This document shows positions 1 through 7,397 of a stretch of DNA of 9,668 nt, piece after piece. Each line of letters starts with the position of its first letter. Position 1 is the stretch's first letter. The translations under genes and the position numbers were made by a program. This DNA comes from JADJPL01 sp964607915 (GTDB lineage Bacteria; Bacteroidota; Bacteroidia; Chitinophagales; Saprospiraceae), in contig CAZSMU010000141.1 in NCBI GenBank assembly GCA_964607915.1, forward strand, positions 1 to 9,668. Reading direction: 5' to 3'. Under the pieces are notes generated by a model, which was not told the DNA's origin, did no database searches, and saw nothing but the letters and a program-made list of their open reading frames with translations.

Positions 1-34
1 GACTAAAGATACGGCCGCACTTCGAAAAAAAATG

Positions 35-42
35 TAACTTTA
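35..42 (+). promoter_or_regulatory. Possible -7 promoter box for the L,D-transpeptidase gene
   Basis: The octamer TAACTTTA matches the Bacteroidota -7 consensus TAnnTTTG at every fixed position except the last base. It lies about 43 bp before the ATG at 85, which would give a leader of roughly 35 nt. No clear TTG-type -33 element is visible upstream, so this is a weak call resting on one near-match in AT-rich DNA. Confidence 0.3.
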
Positions 43-84
43 TACTACAAGGACTTTTTCATAACCCGACATACATCTATCCGG

Positions 85-1038
85 ATGAAAGCCTACCAGA
101 AAATTTTTGTCCAGTTGCTGTTTTTCGGGCTACTGCTATTGTTGCCCTTCTCTACCGAGCGTTACCGGCCTGTTTTTGAGGCAAAAATCGGCGTCGTGGA
201 AGTGGTCCCTCCGGCGCTGCGCGATTCCTTTGCGCTGCGCCTCCTCGTAGCGGCTCCGGTGCCGGTAGGCCGCTACTTTGAGTACATGGACTCCGTAGTA
301 GCGGCCACAGACAGCCTGGTGCCTTATCCTTTGTCGGAGCACCTGATTGCCCGTGCCAACCCCTGGCTCATAGATTCCTTAGCTGAAACGGACTACTACC
401 GACAGATGGCGCGCGGGGTCTTTGTGTATGACCAGAAAAAGATGGTCGTCCTGAAACCCGGCGATACGCTGGGCATTCCCGACAGCACCTATGCGCGGGG
501 GCTGCTCGAAGCCATGGCGGCCACCACGATAGACGTAAACATCCCCGAGTTTACGCTCCGCATCCTGCAGGATGGGAACACCCTGTACCGCTTCCCCGTC
601 CGCGTAGGCCAAAACAAGCGCAAGTACCTGAAGATGGCGGGTAGGGCCATAGACCTGCGCACCGATATCGGCACCGGAAAAGTAGTCCGGCTCAACCGGA
701 ACCCGGCCTGGATCAACCCCACCGACAACAAACCCTACTACGAGACCAACCGCGACGACCACCGCCGCACCGCCTGCCCGCGCATCCCCTGGATAGAGCC
801 TGAAATCAACGGGCAGCGCCTGGGCGACCTCATCCATCCGACCACCAACCCCAAGACGCTCGGCAAAGCGTACTCGAACGGCTGCGTGGGCCTCAAGGAA
901 GCGGATGCGTGGTACGTCTATTACTACGCTCCGTTGGGTACCCGCGTCGTTTTTCGCTACGAGCTCCGCCCCGTGCGGGAGGAAGGAGATACCTTGACGC
1001 TGCGGGACATCTACCGCGGTAAGCCCATAATCGAGTGA
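85..1038 (+). CDS. L,D-transpeptidase (YkuD domain) with N-terminal membrane anchor
   Basis: A 317-residue protein predicted to act in the periplasm on peptidoglycan. YkuD enzymes make 3-3 cross-links or attach proteins to peptidoglycan stem peptides through a catalytic cysteine. Residues 7-21 form one very hydrophobic segment (signal anchor or uncleaved signal peptide). Residues 35-145 are a family-specific region I do not recognise. The YkuD domain runs from about 149 to 291. Its signature is visible: H251-P252, then S264-N265-G266-C267-V268-G269, with C267 the expected nucleophile. The residue before G-C is Asn instead of the more usual His. The start at 85 is the only reasonable one, because it opens directly into the hydrophobic segment. 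The gene is complete and ends 10 bp from a convergent gene. The fold is confident; which linkage it forms cannot be told from sequence. Confidence 0.88.
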   Translation: MKAYQKIFVQLLFFGLLLLLPFSTERYRPVFEAKIGVVEVVPPALRDSFALRLLVAAPVPVGRYFEYMDSVVAATDSLVPYPLSEHLIARANPWLIDSLAETDYYRQMARGVFVYDQKKMVVLKPGDTLGIPDSTYARGLLEAMAATTIDVNIPEFTLRILQDGNTLYRFPVRVGQNKRKYLKMAGRAIDLRTDIGTGKVVRLNRNPAWINPTDNKPYYETNRDDHRRTACPRIPWIEPEINGQRLGDLIHPTTNPKTLGKAYSNGCVGLKEADAWYVYYYAPLGTRVVFRYELRPVREEGDTLTLRDIYRGKPIIE

Positions 1039-1048
1039 AGGCGGCCGA

Positions 1049-2581
1049 TCAGCGCTGCCCGTTGCGGAACTCCAGTTGGAACAAGTCGGTCCTCCTGTCC
1101 TTGAGGTTGCGCACGCTCCCGTAGGCGTGCAGTTCGCGCAAGAGGTCGAGGTCCACATCGGCGACGAGGATCATCTCCGTGTTGGGCGTCGCTTCCGCTT
1201 TGATACCCTTGGAGGGGAAAGAAAAGTCGCAGGGGGTGAACACCACCGACTGGGCGTACTGGATATCCATGTTGTGCACTTTGGGCAGGTTGCCGACACT
1301 GCCGGCAATGGCTACGTAACATTCGTTTTCGATGGCGCGGGCGCGGGCGCAGTAGCGCACGCGGGAGTATCCGTTTTGCGTATCGGTCAGGAACGGCACG
1401 AAGAGGATTTTCATGTCGCGTTCGGCCAGGATGCGGGGCAGTTCCGGGAACTCCACGTCGTAGCAGATGAGGATGCCCACGGGGCCGCAGTCGGTTTCGT
1501 AGATAGCGAGGCGGTCGCCCCCGACCATGCCCCAGAATTTTTCCTCATCGGGCGTGACATGTAGTTTTTGGTAGGCGTCCCAGGCGCCGTTGCGGCGGCA
1601 CAGATAACCGACATTGAGCAGACGGTCCCCGTCGAGAAAGGGCATAGAGCCGGTGATGATATTGACATTATAGCTGATGGCCAGTTCGATGAACCGATCC
1701 CGGATTTCTTCGGTATAAGCGGCCAGGTGGCGGATGGCGTCCGGCTCGGCGAGGTGGTTGTACCGGGCCATGAGGGGAGCGTTGAAAAACTCGGGAAAGA
1801 GGGCGAAGTCCGATTTGTAGGCCGATACGGCATCTACGAAGTACTCTACCTGTTCGAAGAGTTCATCCAGGCTCTGGTAGGGGCGCATCTGCCACTGGAT
1901 GAGGCCGAGGCGCACGACGGATTTCTGTGCCGAGCCCTTGCCTTCGGGCTGTTTATAGAAGATATTGTCCCATTGCAGCAATACGGAGATGGCTCTGGCT
2001 TCCAGTTCTGCCGGCATATAGCCTTCCAGGATTTTCTTTACGTGGAAATCGTTGGAGAGCTGGAAGCTGAGTACCGGGTCGTAGATTTCCTTGTGTTTGA
2101 CCTTGTTGATGTATTCGAAGGGCGGGGTGTGCGGGGTACTCAGGAAGTAGTTGGGTGCGCGGCCTGCGAATACGATTGCTTTGAGGTTGAGTTGCTCGCA
2201 GAGCTCCTTGCGGGCGTCGTACAGTCGGCGGGCCAGGCGCATGTCCCGGTAGGCAGAGCGTATGAACACATCTATACCATAGAGGGTATCGCCTTTGGGA
2301 TTGTGTGTGGTAAAGGTGTAGTTCCCGGTAATTTGGGCGTAGGTATGTTCGTCTCCGAAGAGGTCGTATTTGACGATGATGGACAGGGCGAAGCCTGCGA
2401 TTTTGCCCTCTACGAAAACGGCCAATTGGCCTTCGGGAAAGGTTTTGAGCAGGGTTTTGACGGCCTGTTCCGACCAGTAGCGCCCTGGCCAGTTGTCGTA
2501 TTCTTCGAGCATGGCGGCTTGAAGTCCTTCATAGTCGTGTTCGCTTAGTCCGCGGAGTTCGACGCTTACCGTATTTTCCAT
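1049..2581 (-). CDS. Bifunctional GNAT acyltransferase / carbon-nitrogen hydrolase (nitrilase superfamily) fusion
   Basis: A 510-residue cytoplasmic protein with two domains. Residues about 5-200 are a GNAT N-acyltransferase domain; the acyl-CoA loop region is around R112-D-M-R-L-A117. Residues about 222-500 are a carbon-nitrogen hydrolase domain with the full Glu-Lys-Cys triad: E264 (in FPEFF), K339 (in YQKLH) and C373 (in LICYD). This architecture matches the family of Bacillus subtilis YhcX, whose substrate is not settled as far as I know. Nitrilase-superfamily enzymes of this type usually hydrolyse amides or carbamoyl groups, so acylation and deacylation of an amine metabolite is an inference. 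The open frame continues upstream to 3112, but only as a shadow of the next gene. ATG 2581 is chosen because it begins the GNAT domain and falls 7 nt after the stop of the metallophosphoesterase gene, implying co-transcription and perhaps translational coupling. Confidence 0.9.
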   Translation of the reverse strand: MENTVSVELRGLSEHDYEGLQAAMLEEYDNWPGRYWSEQAVKTLLKTFPEGQLAVFVEGKIAGFALSIIVKYDLFGDEHTYAQITGNYTFTTHNPKGDTLYGIDVFIRSAYRDMRLARRLYDARKELCEQLNLKAIVFAGRAPNYFLSTPHTPPFEYINKVKHKEIYDPVLSFQLSNDFHVKKILEGYMPAELEARAISVLLQWDNIFYKQPEGKGSAQKSVVRLGLIQWQMRPYQSLDELFEQVEYFVDAVSAYKSDFALFPEFFNAPLMARYNHLAEPDAIRHLAAYTEEIRDRFIELAISYNVNIITGSMPFLDGDRLLNVGYLCRRNGAWDAYQKLHVTPDEEKFWGMVGGDRLAIYETDCGPVGILICYDVEFPELPRILAERDMKILFVPFLTDTQNGYSRVRYCARARAIENECYVAIAGSVGNLPKVHNMDIQYAQSVVFTPCDFSFPSKGIKAEATPNTEMILVADVDLDLLRELHAYGSVRNLKDRRTDLFQLEFRNGQR

Positions 2582-2588
2582 AGCGGGG

Positions 2589-3659
2589 CTACTTTGAGAG
2601 GGTATGTTTAGCAAACAACACATTGTCCAGGCCGCGGATTTCGGTAGCCAGGACGGGTCCGGCGGGCGTCCACTCGATGCGCAGCAGTCCGAAGTTGCGG
2701 GCGATGACCAGTTCGCCGACCCGGTATCGGTTGGGTTCGCCGCCACCGCCCAGGGACCAGGTGTGGGTGAGGCCGCTCGAGGTGAGTTCGTAGAGGGGGG
2801 CGCCCGATTGCGGGAGCTTGGTTTTGCTGAGTTCGGCGATATGGCGGTCGCCGCTGAGGAGCAGGGTATTTTGAGGGTGTAGGGCGTCGAGCAAGCCCAG
2901 AAGGCGAGCGCGGGCGCGGGGGAAGTTAGCCCATTTTTCATAGACCTGTTCTTCGGGCAGGAACTGTATCCCGCAGCCGATGAGGTGTACCTGGGCCTCG
3001 CTTTCGCGCAATTCCCTTTCCAGCCAGGCCCACTGGGCTTCGCCCAGCATATCCCCTTCCGGATTGGGCGCATAGCGGATACCGGACCCGGGCGGGCCCG
3101 GCTGCAGCTCATCGCGGAAATAGCGCCCGTCGAGGAGTATGATTTTCACCTGTTGCCCTTTAGGGCCGAAGGTAAAGGCTTGGTAAGCCCCTTCCCGGCG
3201 GCGCACCGGTGCTTTGGCGGGCACATCGAGGAAGTCGAGCATCAGGTGCTGACTGGCCTTTTTCCAGGCGTAGTGTTTATCGCCATCGTTCACGCCATAA
3301 TCGTGGTCGTCCCATATTCCGATGACGGGCACGGCAGACCTAAACTTCTGGTACTCGGAGTGATATTTTTGCTGTAGGTACATCGCTTTCATGGCCTGCA
3401 TATCCTCTGTGTCGGCATAGATGTTGTCGCCGAGCCAGATCCAGAGCTCGGGTTGGTTTTGGAGGATGGCGTCCCACATAGCCTGGTCTTTGTCCACGCG
3501 GTTGCAGGAGCCTATGGCGATGGTTTGCAGGCGCGCATTTAGAGGCAGCTTTTGTTTTTGGAGCAGGGTTTTGCCCCGCACATCCACAGCGGGCTGCTGA
3601 CAGGCAGCAGCATTCAGGAACAGAGCCAGGAGAGGCAGCAGGAAGGCGCGTTTTTTCAT
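2589..3659 (-). CDS. PhoD-like metallophosphoesterase, probable lipoprotein
   Basis: A 356-residue protein of the PhoD-like alkaline phosphatase/phosphodiesterase family, probably exported. Metal-site motifs appear in the expected order: GSCNR (50-54), GDNIY (77-81), WDDHDYG (116-122) and SGDRH (269-273). These families hydrolyse phosphomono- or diesters using metal ions; the substrate here is unknown. The N-terminus MKKRAFLLPLLALFLNAAAC is a short positive region plus hydrophobic core ending in C20, a plausible but imperfect lipobox with Ala at -3. The start at ATG 3659 puts the signal right at the N-terminus. An in-frame GTG at 3686 and an ATG at 3674 would add 9 or 5 residues. It is the middle gene of a minus-strand cluster: 41 nt after the oxidoreductase and 7 nt before the GNAT-nitrilase gene. 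Family is confident, substrate and lipidation are not. Confidence 0.85.
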   Translation of the reverse strand: MKKRAFLLPLLALFLNAAACQQPAVDVRGKTLLQKQKLPLNARLQTIAIGSCNRVDKDQAMWDAILQNQPELWIWLGDNIYADTEDMQAMKAMYLQQKYHSEYQKFRSAVPVIGIWDDHDYGVNDGDKHYAWKKASQHLMLDFLDVPAKAPVRRREGAYQAFTFGPKGQQVKIILLDGRYFRDELQPGPPGSGIRYAPNPEGDMLGEAQWAWLERELRESEAQVHLIGCGIQFLPEEQVYEKWANFPRARARLLGLLDALHPQNTLLLSGDRHIAELSKTKLPQSGAPLYELTSSGLTHTWSLGGGGEPNRYRVGELVIARNFGLLRIEWTPAGPVLATEIRGLDNVLFAKHTLSK

Positions 3660-3700
3660 ATATAGACTTGGCATTAGGGTTTTCACAAGATGGCTGGTTT

Positions 3701-4696
3701 TTATGCGGGTCCTTGCTCCATAGGATAGCGGAGGCCGATTTGTCGGCGCACCTCATCGAGCGTTTCCATGACGTCCACGCTGAAGTCGAGGGGTATTTGG
3801 GGGCTTTCGTGCCATCCGAGCCGCAGGCAGCGCATCACTTCGGCAATTTGGTAGGAAAAGCCGCCGCATGGGTAGTCGAAGGAGAAAAATTGAGGGGTCT
3901 CTCCCGTTTGAAGGACGCTCATCGTCGTCGTACTGTACCAGCGCGTGTGCAGGTAGATAGTTCCTTTTTCGCAATGGATAAACGCCTCTGTCTTGGTAGA
4001 CGCACGGACGCTGCAATGCAGTTGGGCCATCGCGCCATCGCGCCATTGCATGGCGATGGCGGTTTCTTCGTCCACCCCGGTAGAGCCGAGGGTGCCGAGG
4101 GCAGATATGCGCTCCGGTTTACCCAGGAACAGGTGGGCCAGGAAGACGGGATACACGCCCACGTCGAGAAGGGCGCCCCCTGCCAGGGCCGGGTCGAACA
4201 AGCGGCTGTGCGGGTCGAACACCGGCAGGAAGCCGAAGTCTGCGCGAATGGAGAGGACTCTGCCCAAGGTGCCGGAGTGTACGATTTCCAGAGCTTTTTG
4301 GATGGTTGGCAAAAAGCGCGTCCAGAGGGCTTCCATGAGGAATGTTTGGCGGGAGCGGGCGGTGGCGACCATGTCACGGGCCTGTGCAGCGTTGACGGCA
4401 AACGGCTTCTCGCACAGCACGGGGATCCCTTTTTCCAGGCAAAGCAGCACGTGGGGATGATGGCCCGTATGCGGAGTTGCCACATAGACGGCATCGAGGC
4501 CCGGGCACTCCAGGAGTTCCTCATAGCTGCCGAACGCATGGGGTATGCCGTGCAGACCGGCGAAGGCCTGCGCTTTATCCAGCGAGCGGGACGCTACGGC
4601 GTAGAGGCGGGCTTGCGGGAGCACCCCTATGTCTTTGGCAAATTTGCCTGCTATTTTTCCGGGGCCGATAATGCCCCAACGCACGGTATCTTCCAT
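3701..4696 (-). CDS. Gfo/Idh/MocA family NAD(P)-dependent oxidoreductase, dihydrodiol-dehydrogenase-like
   Basis: A 331-residue cytoplasmic dehydrogenase. The N-terminal Rossmann fold starts at once, with the dinucleotide motif G11-P-G13-K-I-A16. The family EKP motif is at E96-K97-P98, and the C-terminal substrate domain includes GGALLDVGVYPV (173-184). That last motif is typical of the trans-1,2-dihydrobenzene-1,2-diol dehydrogenase branch, where a Lys and a Tyr (here probably K97 and Y182) serve catalysis. Members oxidise sugars, diols or related hydroxy compounds; the substrate cannot be named here. ATG 4696 is chosen because it puts the nucleotide-binding motif 10 residues in; the longer open frame upstream to 5098 runs antisense to the transporter gene. 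It is the first gene of a probable three-gene operon and is transcribed divergently from the BASS transporter, which might move a related metabolite (inference). Confidence 0.9.
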   Translation of the reverse strand: MEDTVRWGIIGPGKIAGKFAKDIGVLPQARLYAVASRSLDKAQAFAGLHGIPHAFGSYEELLECPGLDAVYVATPHTGHHPHVLLCLEKGIPVLCEKPFAVNAAQARDMVATARSRQTFLMEALWTRFLPTIQKALEIVHSGTLGRVLSIRADFGFLPVFDPHSRLFDPALAGGALLDVGVYPVFLAHLFLGKPERISALGTLGSTGVDEETAIAMQWRDGAMAQLHCSVRASTKTEAFIHCEKGTIYLHTRWYSTTTMSVLQTGETPQFFSFDYPCGGFSYQIAEVMRCLRLGWHESPQIPLDFSVDVMETLDEVRRQIGLRYPMEQGPA

Positions 4697-4804
4697 ACAA
4701 TGAAGGTAGGGTGAATTTTGCCAAAAGGCTACTAAAGGAAAGAAGATTTTCGGGCTGATTATACAGGTTTGCTCCATTTTTTGTTCTTTTGACAAAAAAG
4801 AGCC
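4697..4804. promoter_or_regulatory. Divergent promoter region between oxidoreductase and BASS transporter genes
   Basis: This 108-bp AT-rich gap must hold the start signals for both directions. On the minus strand a TATAAT hexamer lies at 4763-4758, about 60 nt before the oxidoreductase ATG, without a well-spaced upstream partner. On the plus strand TTCTTTTG (4784-4791) matches TAnnTTTG at all but one fixed position, close to the transporter ATG at 4805. An inverted repeat (TTTTTTGT 4777-4784, ACAAAAAA 4792-4799) brackets it. The individual sites are weak; the role of the gap as a whole is safer. Confidence 0.45.
4777..4799. repeat. Inverted repeat TTTTTTGT / ACAAAAAA upstream of the BASS gene
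   Basis: Two perfect 8-nt arms, TTTTTTGT at 4777-4784 and ACAAAAAA at 4792-4799, are separated by 7 nt and end 5 nt before the ATG at 4805. It could be an operator overlapping a promoter, or chance in A/T-rich DNA. The sequence TGACAAAAAA in the right arm recurs at 9618-9627. Confidence 0.4.
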
Positions 4805-5704
4805 ATGGCCGATCTCGATGCGGTGCGCATAAACTTCGACGCGGAGAACCTCCGTTGGTTGAATCTGTGTTTGGGGTTCATCATGTTTGGGGTAGCGCTC
4901 GACTTGCGGGTGCAGCAGTTCCAGGATTTGTTCCGGCAGCCGCGCAGCCTGGTGATAGGCCTGCTCTCGCAGATGGTAGGGCTTCCCCTTTTGACGGTAG
5001 GGTTGGTACTTCTCCTGCAGCCCATGCCCGGGCTGGGCCTGGGGATGCTGTTGGTGGCGGTCTGTCCGGGTGGCAATGTATCCAACTATGCCACGCACCT
5101 GTCGGGCGCGAACACGCCCCTTTCGGTTTCGATGACGACCATTTCCACGCTGGCGGCGGCGTTCAGTACGCCGCTGCTGTTCTCTGTGTTAGCGCCTTTG
5201 CTGCCGGGCAGCGGGGCACTGGCCGCCCTGGTGCAGGTAGATGCCTGGGCCATGGTGGGGGCTATCGTACAGGTCATCCTCATCCCCCTGGCCTTGGGCT
5301 TTCTCTTTCAGCACTTTTTACCACAGCTCACGGCGCGCTTACTCAAGCCCGTGCAGCGGCTGTCCATGGTGGTCTTCCTGGGGTTTGTGGCCGTCGTCAT
5401 CCTTGGAAACCTGGCCAATATCGGGCGCTATGTGCCGTATATATTCTTCTATGTGTTTGTCCACAACGCGGCAGCGTTGGGGATGGGGTATTTTTGGGCG
5501 CGCTTGAACCGTTTGCCGGAAGCCGATGCGCGCGCTATTTCCCTGGAGACCGGGATTCAGAACTCGGGTTTAGCCCTGGCTTTGATTTTCAATTTTTTCG
5601 ACGGGCTGGGCGGCATGGCGCTCATAGCAGCCTGGTGGGGCGTCTGGCATTTGATCTCCGCCTTTGGGCTGGCGGCATACTGGAAGCGCCGCGCGCGAAC
5701 CTGA
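4805..5704 (+). CDS. Bile acid:sodium symporter family (BASS/SBF) transporter
   Basis: A 299-residue polytopic inner-membrane protein, close to the usual BASS length. Hydrophobic segments fill most of the chain, with about 8-10 helices between residues 18 and 292. Two family signatures are visible: CPGGNVSNYATHLSGAN (87-103), which lines the first unwound-helix crossover, and ETGIQNSGLAL (248-258). E248 and Q252 in the second correspond to sodium-site positions in structurally characterised bacterial relatives. Such proteins couple sodium entry to uptake of organic anions; bacterial substrates are often not bile acids (pantoate or other carboxylates are known for some), so the substrate is open. 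ATG 4805 is chosen because the next Met (residue 27) is already inside the first hydrophobic segment. The gene is divergent from the oxidoreductase operon and lies 73 bp ahead of the next gene on its strand. Confidence 0.9.
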   Translation: MADLDAVRINFDAENLRWLNLCLGFIMFGVALDLRVQQFQDLFRQPRSLVIGLLSQMVGLPLLTVGLVLLLQPMPGLGLGMLLVAVCPGGNVSNYATHLSGANTPLSVSMTTISTLAAAFSTPLLFSVLAPLLPGSGALAALVQVDAWAMVGAIVQVILIPLALGFLFQHFLPQLTARLLKPVQRLSMVVFLGFVAVVILGNLANIGRYVPYIFFYVFVHNAAALGMGYFWARLNRLPEADARAISLETGIQNSGLALALIFNFFDGLGGMALIAAWWGVWHLISAFGLAAYWKRRART

Positions 5705-5777
5705 ACAGCTTGTTTTTTTTTATCCCTGCATACCGATTCCCCCCACAGACAGCGTTAACCGTACAAATCGGATAGCC

Positions 5778-6716
5778 ATGACGCTGCGCACTGCTTTTTT
5801 CACTGCCCTGACACTCTTTTTCACCGGTACTATGCTGAGTGCCCAGAACCCCCGTACCCCGTTCCCCAAAGCCGACCGCGAGCGGCTCACGCTGATGGAG
5901 GATACGCTGGCGTTGCTCGGCCACCTATCGGTCAATGACTCCCTTGAAGACAACCGCTTTGGGGCGACCCGCCTGATGATCCCTCTCCTGGTCGAGGCGC
6001 TGAAGGTTCCCCGTTCTTTCCAGTACCCCTTTGAGCGGCTAAAGACCATTTCCATTCAGTACGCGCCGGACAGCACGTTCCGGGTGTTCACCTGGCAGCT
6101 CTTTGTTTCGGACAACGAATACCGCTATTACGGTGCCATACAGATGAACGCGCCCGATTTGAAGCTTTTCCCTTTGGTGGACCGTTCTTTCCGCATGGAA
6201 TCGCCGGAGACGGAAACGCTGGGGCCCGACAACTGGTACGGGGCTCTGTACTACGGCATACGCAAGTTAGAGCGTCCCGAAGGGGCTTGTTATCTGTTGT
6301 TTGGCTATGACGCCTTTTCTTTTTTCAGGCGCCGCAAGGTGATGGAAGTGTTGCAGTTTGATGCCGAGGGCAAGCCCGTGTTCGGAGCGCCGGTCATTCC
6401 GCAGACTGTTTCCGGTCCGGAGGGGCGGAAGCGCATGGTGCTGGAGTACACGGCAGAAGCCAGTGTGCGGCTCAACTGGGACGAGACCATGGGCCTCATC
6501 GTTTTTGACCACCTCATCCCCGTAGCGGGCAACAACGGCGAGGGAGAGGTTTGGGTACCGGACGGCAGTTATGAAGCCTTTCGCCTGAAAGAAGGTCGTT
6601 TGGAATACATCCCTATGCTGGACACACAGTTTCAGGCAGAGCCGCCTCGTCCTTCCCCGGTGCTGAACGACAAGAGCAAAGATATTCTGGGGAGGCCGAA
6701 AACGAAGAATGGGTAG
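5778..6716 (+). CDS. Secreted protein of unknown function
   Basis: A 312-residue protein I do not recognise. ATG 5778 is chosen because the first 22 residues (MTLRTAFFTALTLFFTGTMLSA, here split at about residue 20) look like a cleavable signal peptide with a likely cut near A22-Q23. The in-frame extension back to 5664 overlaps the transporter gene and would bury the signal. The mature part is mixed alpha/beta in appearance, rich in aromatic residues (for example EYRYYGAIQ and NWYGALYYG), with no cysteine cluster or catalytic motif I can identify. The C-terminus is Pro- and Lys-rich. It could share transcription with the BASS gene 73 bp upstream, although a T-rich stretch at 5710-5720 separates them. 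It ends convergent to miaE. Codon use and composition resemble the neighbours, with no sign of recent transfer. Coding status is confident; function is unknown. Confidence 0.8.
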   Translation: MTLRTAFFTALTLFFTGTMLSAQNPRTPFPKADRERLTLMEDTLALLGHLSVNDSLEDNRFGATRLMIPLLVEALKVPRSFQYPFERLKTISIQYAPDSTFRVFTWQLFVSDNEYRYYGAIQMNAPDLKLFPLVDRSFRMESPETETLGPDNWYGALYYGIRKLERPEGACYLLFGYDAFSFFRRRKVMEVLQFDAEGKPVFGAPVIPQTVSGPEGRKRMVLEYTAEASVRLNWDETMGLIVFDHLIPVAGNNGEGEVWVPDGSYEAFRLKEGRLEYIPMLDTQFQAEPPRPSPVLNDKSKDILGRPKTKNG

Positions 6717-6786
6717 AGTAATAGGGGCTTTTTGACCCTCGATGATTCCCCTCGCAACAAGTCTAGTAGATAATCCCCTTCAAATG

Positions 6787-7395
6787 CTAATGCATGCGGT
6801 CGCCTCGCAGGGTCAGGGACTCCATGATTTCGGCTTCTTTTTCCAAGTACTCCTGCCAACGCTGGCGGACCTGTGCCTCGTCGAAGTAGAGCCGCGCCAG
6901 GTCCAGGAACAGTCGGTAATGCCCTGCTTCGGAGACCATGAAGCGGTGGTAGAAGCTGCGGAGTTCCTCTTCGCGGATGTAGAGGGACAGCAGGCGGAAG
7001 CGCTCTGCGCTGCGCGCTTCGATAAGGGCGCAGACGAGCAGTTTTTCCAGTAGTCGGTCTTCGCGGCTGCCGCCTTTTTTCTGAAATTCCAGGAGTTGGT
7101 TTACGTATTCATCTTTGCGCTGTTTGCCCAGTTGGAGCTGTCGCTTTTCCAGTTCGGCTAACACCAGGCGGAAGTGCCCCCACTCTTCGGTGACGATGGG
7201 AGCCAGTTCGCGCACCATATCCACCTTTTCCGGATAGCTCTGGATGAGAGAGATACAGGAGGTGGCGGCTTTTTGCTCGCAGTAGGCGTGGTCGGTGAGG
7301 ATTTCCTCCAGGTCCATTTCGGCCAGGTTGACCCAGCGGGGGTCGGTGGGCAATTTCAGGCCCAGCATCTGGACTGTCTGTGGTGTTGGTTCCAT
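6787..7395 (-). CDS. miaE: tRNA-(ms2io6A)-hydroxylase-like diiron protein (MiaE)
   Basis: A 202-residue, almost wholly helical, cytoplasmic protein of the ferritin-like diiron fold. MiaE hydroxylates the isopentenyl side chain of ms2i6A37 in tRNAs reading U-starting codons, using oxygen. The six expected metal ligands are visible: E40, E71-x-x-H74, E126 and E156-x-x-H159 (in SEAGHY). Length fits the family. ATG 7395 is preferred over the in-frame ATG at 7419, because the latter would overlap the upstream gene's end and add eight residues unlike the family. The upstream gene stops at 7398, leaving 2 nt between them, so co-transcription and probably translational coupling are expected. The MiaE family call is strong; the in vivo reaction in Bacteroidota is inferred from characterised proteobacterial enzymes. 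Confidence 0.9.
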   Translation of the reverse strand: MEPTPQTVQMLGLKLPTDPRWVNLAEMDLEEILTDHAYCEQKAATSCISLIQSYPEKVDMVRELAPIVTEEWGHFRLVLAELEKRQLQLGKQRKDEYVNQLLEFQKKGGSREDRLLEKLLVCALIEARSAERFRLLSLYIREEELRSFYHRFMVSEAGHYRLFLDLARLYFDEAQVRQRWQEYLEKEAEIMESLTLRGDRMH

Positions 7396-7397
7396 AT

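Noticed and set aside
379..1158. Minus-strand open frame (259 codons) under the transpeptidase gene
   Set aside because: It overlaps the real YkuD gene and the 3' end of the GNAT-nitrilase gene, and has no family signature.
1568..2548. Long plus-strand open frame (326 codons) antisense to the GNAT-nitrilase gene
   Set aside because: It mirrors a confidently identified gene, its translation has no recognisable domain, and long antisense frames are expected in GC-rich coding DNA.
2582..3112. N-terminal extension of the GNAT-nitrilase frame by 177 codons
   Set aside because: It lies wholly within the metallophosphoesterase gene on the same strand in another frame, and its translation is low-complexity and unlike any domain.
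3668..4714. Plus-strand open frame (348 codons) antisense to the oxidoreductase gene
   Set aside because: The minus strand carries clear Rossmann and EKP motifs; the plus translation looks compositionally random.
4758..4763. Sigma-70-like TATAAT on the minus strand as a firm promoter for the oxidoreductase operon
   Set aside because: The nearest TTGTCA is 26 nt away, too far for a standard spacer, and Bacteroidota promoters follow another consensus. It is mentioned only within the divergent region.
5670..5720. Intrinsic terminator after the BASS gene, suggested by the T-run at about 5712-5720
   Set aside because: The nearest stem (GCGGC/GCCGC) is short and about 20 nt from the T-run, so it does not make a proper terminator.
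6717..6786. Terminator hairpin between the convergent secreted-protein and miaE genes
   Set aside because: Only a 4-5 bp stem (AGGG/CCCT, 6723-6739) is present, and no T-run follows it on either strand.
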